Shown here in pieces: positions 7,118 to 11,709 of a stretch of 11,709 nucleotides of DNA. The DNA is taken from contig CANJIC010000044.1 of the NCBI GenBank assembly GCA_947474205.1, forward strand, positions 1-11,709, in the 5' to 3' direction. A model generated the notes under the pieces. That model was not told the DNA's origin and made no database searches. It saw only the letters and a list, made by a program, of their open reading frames with translations. Each line of letters starts with the position of its first letter. Position 1 is the first letter of the stretch. The translations under genes and the position numbers were made by a program. The DNA comes from Planctomycetaceae bacterium. GTDB taxonomy: Bacteria; Planctomycetota; Phycisphaerae; Phycisphaerales; SM1A02.

Positions 7118-7127
7118 TTTTATTTTG
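7094..7127 (+). terminator. Possible intrinsic terminator of recJ
   Basis: CACG at 7094-7097 can pair with CGTG at 7113-7116, with two further GC pairs after one mismatch, and the hairpin is followed by ATTTTATTTTG. The stem is short and includes the last recJ codons and stop, so support is modest. The rest of the 84-base gap to 7202 shows nothing clear. Confidence 0.3.
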
Positions 7128-7201
7128 CATTGTGCCGCAGTGTTGTCGCGGTCAAGAATTTTGATCGGACGCGCCCAACGCGCAATCACTTCACGCCGGT
7201 T

Positions 7202-8617
7202 TTACATCACAAATTCTTCGCCGCGGCGGATGGATTTGATCGTGGTTCGATTGCGCAAATCATTGGCTTCAAGCGCCGCCAGCGGACCAATCTCAATCTT
7301 GGCGTCCACGCTGCCATCGGTTCGCCGCGGAATAATCACGCTCACGCTTTCAAGCCACGCGCCGTTGCGGTCGCTTTGAATGCGGTGGCTACTTGCGGGG
7401 CTGTCCTCGCCTTCGGCGTTTTTAATGGGAGCGAATTCCTCCATGCGGCTGGTCTGAAGCGTAATGCTTGAACGCGCCAATGGCAGCGCGTCGAAAATAA
7501 AACATTCAAACTTGTACGCGTTGGGTTTGTCTGGATTCGTGTGCGCGCCAGTGGCGGCGTCGAAGCAGGGGACTTTTTTATGCGCACGGTGCCACGGAAG
7601 TTGCGTCTCACCGCTGGTGGCAAGTCGCATTGCAAATTCAACCGAGAGCACATGCACCGCAATGTTGGCGGCGCCAAAGGCAAGTTCACCGGCCGCGTCG
7701 CGTTGATGCGCCATGGCGCTTGGCAAATCCGAATATTCAATCACAGTGGTTCGGCTACCCGCATCGGTTGGAATGTTGCACAAAACACCCACTTTTTCCG
7801 CGGCATTTCGCTTAGGCACGCACTTGCTGCTCATCTCGCCGCTGGATCCCGGCGCGCCAACATGCGCGCCAAGAAAAATTGGATCAATGGCGCGCACCAG
7901 TGGATTGTCAATTTGAAAGTAACTCAGTTGCGTAATTCCACGCGTGGACATTTCCTTCAGCGCGCCGGAACTATGCAGCGCGCGAATGGCGCCGCCGTGA
8001 CCATCAGGATTTGTCGCCACTTCGCCCGCGGCGGACATGAGAATTTTTCCATCAGCGTCGGTGCATGGAACCACGCCTTGGGGAATAAAAACATGCTCAT
8101 GTTTTTGACGGCCAAAATAATTATTGTCGGCGAAGAACGCCTGCGTGTCGGCGTCGTTCTGCGGACTGGTCATAATGAACCACGGAATGCGAACGCTGTA
8201 GCGCCGCTCCGTGGCCAGAATTTGTTCGGCGAACACGCGAAAGAGCGGCTTGCCCGTGACCACCGTCGCGGGATAGGTGCCCTTGGGTCCGCGCCAACCA
8301 AGACGCGTGCCTTGACCGCCGGCCACCGTGAACGCTGCGACTTGTCCGCGCCGAATCATCTCCTCACCCGCAGCGCGAAAATCAACCGCGCTCGCGGTGT
8401 CGTAACGAATGACATTGGGTGGAGTCAGAACGGAAAGGTCGCGCGACTTTTGCGAACTGGTTTGCGCCAGCATGTCCGCCAGTTCCTCCAGCGGCAATGA
8501 ATTGATTTGATTTAAAAAACGCGTCAACGCCTGCGCGCCCAATGTGTCCGCGCCCACAAGCAGATGCTCTTGTTGCGCGCGCTTCAATCGCTCAGTTGTT
8601 TCTTGCATTCGGTCCAT
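7202..8617 (-). CDS. UAP1-like UDP-N-acetylhexosamine (UDP-sugar) pyrophosphorylase
   Basis: Makes a UDP-sugar, most likely UDP-GlcNAc, from UTP and the sugar 1-phosphate, supplying cell-envelope precursors. The 471-residue product is colinear with eukaryotic UAP1: AGGQGTRLG at 99-107 and PKG at 111-113 (uridyl-binding loop), NPDGHGG at 203-209, YFQIDNPL at 233-240, EYSD at 294-297, HKKVP at 346-350, NPDKPNAYKFECFIFDAL at 361-378, and EEFAPIKNAEGEDSP at 393-407. This is the UDPGP fold of eukaryotic type, not the bifunctional bacterial GlmU. The uridine loop reads GHGG where human UAP1 has GNGG, so the exact sugar is less sure. ATG 8617 is chosen, with AAGGA 12 bases upstream; ATG 8608 or TTG 8644 are alternatives. 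It lies 43 bases after phoU on the same strand, probably co-transcribed, and ends tail to tail with recJ. Confidence 0.88.
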   Translation of the reverse strand: MDRMQETTERLKRAQQEHLLVGADTLGAQALTRFLNQINSLPLEELADMLAQTSSQKSRDLSVLTPPNVIRYDTASAVDFRAAGEEMIRRGQVAAFTVAGGQGTRLGWRGPKGTYPATVVTGKPLFRVFAEQILATERRYSVRIPWFIMTSPQNDADTQAFFADNNYFGRQKHEHVFIPQGVVPCTDADGKILMSAAGEVATNPDGHGGAIRALHSSGALKEMSTRGITQLSYFQIDNPLVRAIDPIFLGAHVGAPGSSGEMSSKCVPKRNAAEKVGVLCNIPTDAGSRTTVIEYSDLPSAMAHQRDAAGELAFGAANIAVHVLSVEFAMRLATSGETQLPWHRAHKKVPCFDAATGAHTNPDKPNAYKFECFIFDALPLARSSITLQTSRMEEFAPIKNAEGEDSPASSHRIQSDRNGAWLESVSVIIPRRTDGSVDAKIEIGPLAALEANDLRNRTTIKSIRRGEEFVM

Positions 8618-8660
8618 GTTCAGAATCTGTCCTTCGCGTCTCAATGGTTCGATAAGTGAT

Positions 8661-9362
8661 TCACTTTTTCGCGCCGCCGCTCATGGACTCTGGCGACTCC
8701 GGGTCGCTCCAGCCATCGGGCCTATGTCGCACAATCAAACCGCGGCGCAAATAAATCACTTGCTCGCAAATATTGGTGGAGTGATCGGCGATTCGATCAA
8801 CGGCTTTCACCACGGCCAACAATCGAAATGCAAAGCCCGCGCTGAAGGCGCCGCTTTCGACTTGCATTTCGGTGTCCAACAAAATTTCTTTTTTGAATCG
8901 CTCCACAGTGTCGTCAAAGAGCAGCACTTGGCGCGCCAATTCAGCGTCCTCGCGTTCAAGCGAGCGCGTGGCGTCGCGCAACATTCCAAGAACGCTGTTG
9001 GCCATCACGCGAAAAGTGTTGGGCACGCGCTCCTTAAATGAGCGCGGATCAAACACGCGCTCGGCAATGGTCACGCCCGCGTCGGCGATGCGCTCGAGTT
9101 CGTTGTTCACTTTCACCATGGTCAGCACGCAGCGAATGGCGTGCTCATCGGTTTGTCCCATCGCTAAAAGGGGCACGCTGGCGCGCTCAATTTCAACATC
9201 GGCTTTGTCAATCGCCTCATCGGCAAGAACCACTTCGCGCGCCTTTTCGGTGTCGGAGTCAAAGAAACAATCCACGGCTTGCGTGCACAGATCCATCACG
9301 CGGCGTCCTTGAACCGTCATTTCTTTTTTTAGCGACGCAAGTTGTTGGTCAAATGCACTCAT
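8661..9362 (-). CDS. phoU: Phosphate-signalling protein PhoU
   Basis: Cytoplasmic regulator that links the Pst phosphate transporter to the PhoR/PhoB two-component system and restrains phosphate uptake. The 233-residue product has the family's duplicated helical-bundle architecture, with the metal-binding motif seen twice: [15 protein letters not shown] at 87-101 and [20 protein letters not shown] at 186-205. Length matches the family (E. coli 241). The N-terminus, [12 protein letters not shown] followed by a run to MDLC, is also typical. The start is ATG 9362; no clear Shine-Dalgarno sequence is present, and TAAGAT lies eight bases upstream. No pst or phoBR genes are nearby; instead it precedes the UAP1-like gene on the same strand and diverges from pdxJ with only 31 bases between start codons. 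The last 20 residues are a Ser/Pro/Gly-rich tail. Confidence 0.94.
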   Translation of the reverse strand: MSAFDQQLASLKKEMTVQGRRVMDLCTQAVDCFFDSDTEKAREVVLADEAIDKADVEIERASVPLLAMGQTDEHAIRCVLTMVKVNNELERIADAGVTIAERVFDPRSFKERVPNTFRVMANSVLGMLRDATRSLEREDAELARQVLLFDDTVERFKKEILLDTEMQVESGAFSAGFAFRLLAVVKAVDRIADHSTNICEQVIYLRRGLIVRHRPDGWSDPESPESMSGGAKK

Positions 9363-9370
9363 CGATTGCG

Positions 9371-9376
9371 ATCTTA
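9371..9376 (-). promoter_or_regulatory. Candidate -10 element of phoU (TAAGAT)
   Basis: On the minus strand TAAGAT is followed by eight bases and then ATG 9362, so any leader would be at most a few bases. It lies five bases from the opposed pdxJ hexamer. The spacing differs from the six bases seen at the other operon heads. Confidence 0.35.
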
Positions 9377-9381
9377 GCGGC

Positions 9382-9387
9382 TACTCT
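9382..9387 (+). promoter_or_regulatory. Candidate -10 element of pdxJ (TACTCT), leaderless arrangement
   Basis: TACTCT is followed by six bases and then GTG 9394, with no Shine-Dalgarno sequence. The context GGCTACTCTT matches nine of ten bases before recJ. Confidence 0.45.
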
Positions 9388-9393
9388 TTATTC

Positions 9394-10140
9394 GTGCCTC
9401 TCCTAAGCGTTAATGTTGATCATGTTTGCACGCTGCGCCAAGCCCGCAAGGGCGTGGAGCCAAGTCCTGTGCTCGCCGCCGAGCAAGCCGAACTTGGCGG
9501 CGCCAATGGAATCACCGTTCATCTGCGCGAAGACCGTCGACATATTCAAGACGCCGATGTGCGCGCGTTGAAGCACCATGTTTCCACGCGGCTTCATCTT
9601 GAAATGGCGGCCACCAAGGACATGGTTGCGTTTGCGATAGAGATCAAGCCCGCCACGGCCATGTTGGTGCCGGAGCGTCGCCAAGAGTTGACCACCGAAG
9701 GCGGTCTTGACGCTGCGGGACAAATTGCGTGGCTGAGTGAAGTTGTGAAAATGCTCGCGGGCGCGGGCATTCCGGTGAGCCTGTTCATTGACGCGGATCG
9801 CAAACAGATCGACGCGGCGCACAAAGTTGGCGCAAGTATTTGTGAATTGCACACGGGGCCGTGGGCGCACGCGGTTGAATCACAACAGGGAAAAATTAGT
9901 GGAGCGCGTTCCGATGTGGAACTGGCCACATTGTTGACGGCCGCGCGCCACACGCGCGAACTTGGTTTACAACTCAATGCTGGTCACGCGCTCAATGTCG
10001 CCAATGTCGGGCCAGTGGCGCGGCTGCCGCAACTGCATGAACTTCACATTGGACATTCCATTGTCAGCCGCTCTATCTTTGTAGGCATGAAAGAAGCCGT
10101 GCGAGAAATGAAATCCGCCATGGGGGAAAACCACACATGA
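9394..10140 (+). CDS. pdxJ: Pyridoxine 5'-phosphate synthase
   Basis: Condenses 3-amino-2-oxopropyl phosphate with 1-deoxyxylulose 5-phosphate to make pyridoxine 5'-phosphate, the last ring-forming step of the DXP-dependent vitamin B6 route. The 248-residue TIM-barrel product (E. coli 243) has [12 protein letters not shown] at 7-18, [10 protein letters not shown] at 42-51 (His43, Arg45), the catalytic Glu in LHLEMAA (Glu70), CELHTGPWA at 150-158, LNAGHALN at 194-201 (His198) and [16 protein letters not shown] at 216-231. GTG 9394 is the only usual start codon between the upstream in-frame stop (9310-9312) and the conserved NVDH, so the start is firm. No Shine-Dalgarno sequence is present. The gene heads a pdxJ-dapA-Nudix operon; its TGA overlaps the dapA ATG as ATGA. 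Confidence 0.97.
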   Translation: MPLLSVNVDHVCTLRQARKGVEPSPVLAAEQAELGGANGITVHLREDRRHIQDADVRALKHHVSTRLHLEMAATKDMVAFAIEIKPATAMLVPERRQELTTEGGLDAAGQIAWLSEVVKMLAGAGIPVSLFIDADRKQIDAAHKVGASICELHTGPWAHAVESQQGKISGARSDVELATLLTAARHTRELGLQLNAGHALNVANVGPVARLPQLHELHIGHSIVSRSIFVGMKEAVREMKSAMGENHT

Positions 10141-11075
10141 ATGCACACTCCAAATTAAAGTTGCCTGGTTGTTGGACCGCCATGGTCACGCCATTTACAA
10201 GCGACGGTGAGCGCGTTGACGTGGAATGTTTCAAGCAGCAGATTCGCGCCCAAGCCGAGGGCGGTGTGACTGGAATTGTTCCCTGCGGCACAACCGGCGA
10301 GGCGCCAACATTGTCCGCGCAGGAACATGAACATGTTGTCGCAACCGCGGTGGACACGGCGAAGTCTTTCAACATGCAAGTCATGGCGGGCGCGGGCAGC
10401 AACAGCACCGCAAGCGCCGTGAAGTTGCACAAGTTGGTCGCCTCCTTGGGCGCCGACGCGGGGCTTCATGTTGCGCCGTATTACAACAAGCCCAATCAAG
10501 AGGGTATTTACCAGCATTTCATGCATATTGCTGACGCCTGCGACTTGCCCGTTGTTCTGTATTCCATACCGGGCCGCTGTGGCGTGGCCATTGTGCCGGA
10601 AACAGTGGAGCGACTTTGCAAGCATCCAAACATTGTCGCCATTAAAGAAGCCACCGGCAGCGTTGAATCCGCCACGGACATTCGCCGTCGTTGCGCGCTG
10701 CCTATTTTGTCGGGCGACGATGTGCTCACGTTGGCATTCGCGTCGGTCGGCGCCATTGGCGTGGTCAGCGTGATTAGCAATGTCATGCCTGCAATGGTGC
10801 AGTCACTTATTCAAGCGTGCTTGAAAAATGACTTTGCCGCGGCGCGAGCGATTCATGAAAAACTTTTGCCGCTTTCAAAAGGGTTGCTGTCGCTGGACAC
10901 CAATCCAGTGCCGATTAAATCCGCCATGCAACTTCTTGGTCGCGATAGCGGCGCGGTGCGCCTGCCACTGGTCAAGGCGACGGCGGCAACGCACAAATCC
11001 ATTGGCGAACTTTGCAAACAAGCGGGCTTGATCTTGAAACAACCAGGCGTCATTCAAACGGAGAGCGTGCATTGA
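10137..11075 (+). CDS. dapA: 4-hydroxy-tetrahydrodipicolinate synthase
   Basis: Condenses pyruvate with aspartate semialdehyde, the first committed step to diaminopimelate and lysine; cytoplasmic TIM barrel, usually tetrameric. The 312-residue product has the DHDPS signatures: [10 protein letters not shown] at 50-59 (Thr52/Thr53), [11 protein letters not shown] at 113-123, [10 protein letters not shown] at 141-150 with Tyr142 and Arg147, and the Schiff-base lysine Lys170 in [23 protein letters not shown] and NPVPIKSAM further support assignment to DapA rather than to aldolases such as NanA or KDG aldolase, whose motifs differ; the GTTGEAPTL and GR.GV features are the DapA-type choice. The start overlaps the pdxJ stop (ATGA), with a GGGGGA about nine bases upstream. 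The 3' end overlaps the Nudix gene start as TTGA. The chain is about 20 residues longer than E. coli DapA, partly at the N-terminus. Confidence 0.95.
   Translation: MNAHSKLKLPGCWTAMVTPFTSDGERVDVECFKQQIRAQAEGGVTGIVPCGTTGEAPTLSAQEHEHVVATAVDTAKSFNMQVMAGAGSNSTASAVKLHKLVASLGADAGLHVAPYYNKPNQEGIYQHFMHIADACDLPVVLYSIPGRCGVAIVPETVERLCKHPNIVAIKEATGSVESATDIRRRCALPILSGDDVLTLAFASVGAIGVVSVISNVMPAMVQSLIQACLKNDFAAARAIHEKLLPLSKGLLSLDTNPVPIKSAMQLLGRDSGAVRLPLVKATAATHKSIGELCKQAGLILKQPGVIQTESVH
11060..11065 (+). promoter_or_regulatory. Shine-Dalgarno GGAGAG that sets a TTG start for the Nudix gene
   Basis: GGAGAG lies six bases before TTG 11072, inside the 3' end of dapA. The earlier in-frame ATG at 11012 would need 20 extra residues with no domain match and lacks such a site. 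Confidence 0.55.
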
Positions 11076-11626
11076 GCGATCTGCATTCGGCGCAATACAA
11101 TCTTGAGAATTTGCCCTATAAAGTGGCTGTTTTGTGCTATGTGTGGGACAATCAAGGGCGTGTGTTGTTGTTGCATCGCAAGAAGCAACCCAACATTGGA
11201 ATGTGCAGTCCCATTGGCGGCAAGCTTGAAGTGAGTCAAGGCGAAGGTCCGCATCAGTGCGCCATTCGAGAAATTTCCGAGGAGGCTGGCGTGACTCTTG
11301 CCAGCGACGATGTCCGTTGCATGGGCGTGGTCAGCGAGCGGGGATACCAAGGCTCCATGCATTGGTTGATCTTCTTGTTCGAGACAACGCGCAACATTGA
11401 TCCCGCGCTGATTCCTGAAAATGAATTTGAAGAGGGGCGCTTGGAGTGGGTCCCAGTGAGTGAAGTGGAAACGCGCGAGATTCCGTGGACCGATCGTCAC
11501 ATTATGTGGCCAGCGGTTCGCAAGCACAGGGATGGCGGATTCTTTATGGTGCATATTGATTGCTCCACTCAGCCGCCGCAACATGTCATGTGCGAAAGCA
11601 AGTTGCCCGCGTCATTTCAAAAATAA
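11072..11626 (+). CDS. Nudix hydrolase, substrate unknown
   Basis: Hydrolyses a nucleoside diphosphate linked to another moiety; the exact substrate cannot be told. From TTG 11072 the product has 184 residues and one Nudix domain. The first strands read YKVAVLCYVWDNQGRVLLLHRKK (about 16-38) and the Nudix box spans 49-74, with Gly-Gly-Lys-Leu-Glu at the start and REISEEAGV at 66-74 holding the metal-binding glutamates (Glu67, Glu70, Glu71). Between the box Gly and its first conserved Glu there are seven residues instead of the canonical five, a two-residue insertion (EVSQGE). A C-terminal stretch IPWTDRHIMWPAV and GGFFMVHIDC follows, which looks conserved in a subfamily. The TTG overlaps the dapA TGA, with GGAGAG six bases upstream, so translation is probably coupled to dapA. 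It ends the pdxJ operon and converges on a minus-strand gene. Confidence 0.88.
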   Translation: MSDLHSAQYNLENLPYKVAVLCYVWDNQGRVLLLHRKKQPNIGMCSPIGGKLEVSQGEGPHQCAIREISEEAGVTLASDDVRCMGVVSERGYQGSMHWLIFLFETTRNIDPALIPENEFEEGRLEWVPVSEVETREIPWTDRHIMWPAVRKHRDGGFFMVHIDCSTQPPQHVMCESKLPASFQK

Positions 11627-11645
11627 TTCCGCGCTTCTCACGCGG
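11617..11645 (-). terminator. Intrinsic terminator for the gene at the right edge
   Basis: On the minus strand CCGCG and CGCGG (stem, 11629-11633 with 11641-11645) enclose the loop TGAGAAG and are followed by AATTATTTTT. The stem is only five pairs but all GC, and the T-rich run follows directly. The loop contains the TGA of the proposed minus-strand gene. On the plus strand no T-run follows, so it would not serve the Nudix gene in the same way. Confidence 0.45.
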
Positions 11646-11709
11646 GCAAGCCAGCGCTTGCGGCCACTTCATCGGCCAATGCGTTGGCCGCGTCCGACGT
11701 CGCCGCCTC
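11638..11709 (-). CDS. 3' end of an unidentified minus-strand gene (candidate, runs off the right edge)
   Basis: The last 23 codons before a TGA at 11638-11640 read, on the minus strand, as an Ala-rich stretch ending ADEVAASAGLPA. Support is the open frame to the window edge, normal-looking codon use and composition, and a hairpin with T-tract immediately at the stop. It is too short to recognise a family. The alternative is that the region is non-coding and the Ala-rich reading is chance in GC-rich DNA. Confidence 0.4.
   Translation of the reverse strand, partial: EAATSDAANALADEVAASAGLPA

Noticed and set aside
7118..7190. Small minus-strand reading frame after the UAP1-like stop (starting GTG ATT GCG, about 28 codons)
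   Set aside because: In frame with, but after, the TAA of the pyrophosphorylase; no Shine-Dalgarno sequence, no recognised family, and it runs into the recJ 3' end. Stop-codon readthrough has no support, because the protein already ends like its family.
7541..8500. Long plus-strand open frame of 319 codons opposite the UAP1-like gene
   Set aside because: It lies wholly antisense to a gene with strong family motifs, and its translation is rich in Arg, His, Asn and Ala with no recognisable domain, as expected for a shadow frame in GC-rich DNA.

Overview
This window is a gene-dense block of bacterial housekeeping genes: eleven complete protein genes, a truncated alaS at the left edge and a probable gene tail at the right edge. 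No mobile element, CRISPR array, tRNA or rRNA was seen, and the longest gap is about 84 bases. The best guess for the organism is a member of Planctomycetota, probably of the Phycisphaerae type. This is an inference from the combination of a secreted PDZ protein with a HEAT-like segment, a UAP1-like (eukaryote-type) UDP-sugar pyrophosphorylase, a short-lid adenylate kinase-family enzyme and a tpiA-secG-yicC gene order. Base composition looks to be in the mid-50s % GC, and several genes start with GTG or TTG.

Layout. (1) 1-283, minus: the N-terminal 94 codons of alaS. (2) 320-4625, plus: an apparent five-gene operon of tpiA, secG, yicC, an APH-fold phosphotransferase and a secreted PDZ protein, with gaps of 12 and 19 bases or overlaps of 4 and 11 bases. 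(3) 4675-5295, minus: an adenylate kinase-family NMP kinase, converging on the operon and divergent from (4) recJ, 5372-7117, plus. (5) 7202-9362, minus: phoU followed by the UAP1-like pyrophosphorylase. (6) 9394-11626, plus: pdxJ, dapA and a Nudix hydrolase, linked by ATGA and TTGA stop/start overlaps. (7) 11638-11709, minus: the probable 3' end of an unidentified gene, with a hairpin and T-tract that fit an intrinsic terminator.

Functions are mostly core and unrelated: glycolysis (TpiA), secretion (SecG), RNA turnover (YicC), nucleotide balance (Adk, Nudix), recombination repair (RecJ), phosphate signalling (PhoU), amino-sugar nucleotide supply (UAP1-like), vitamin B6 (PdxJ) and lysine/DAP (DapA).

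The most notable pattern is regulatory. Four first-in-transcript genes (alaS, tpiA, recJ, pdxJ) lack a Shine-Dalgarno sequence, and each carries a TANNNT hexamer exactly six bases before its start codon, which suggests leaderless mRNAs. phoU has the same hexamer eight bases upstream. secG, the phosphotransferase, the PDZ gene, dapA, the Nudix gene and adk have a Shine-Dalgarno sequence instead. I found no clear undescribed multi-gene system. The orphan APH-fold kinase coupled to yicC is the least explained gene.
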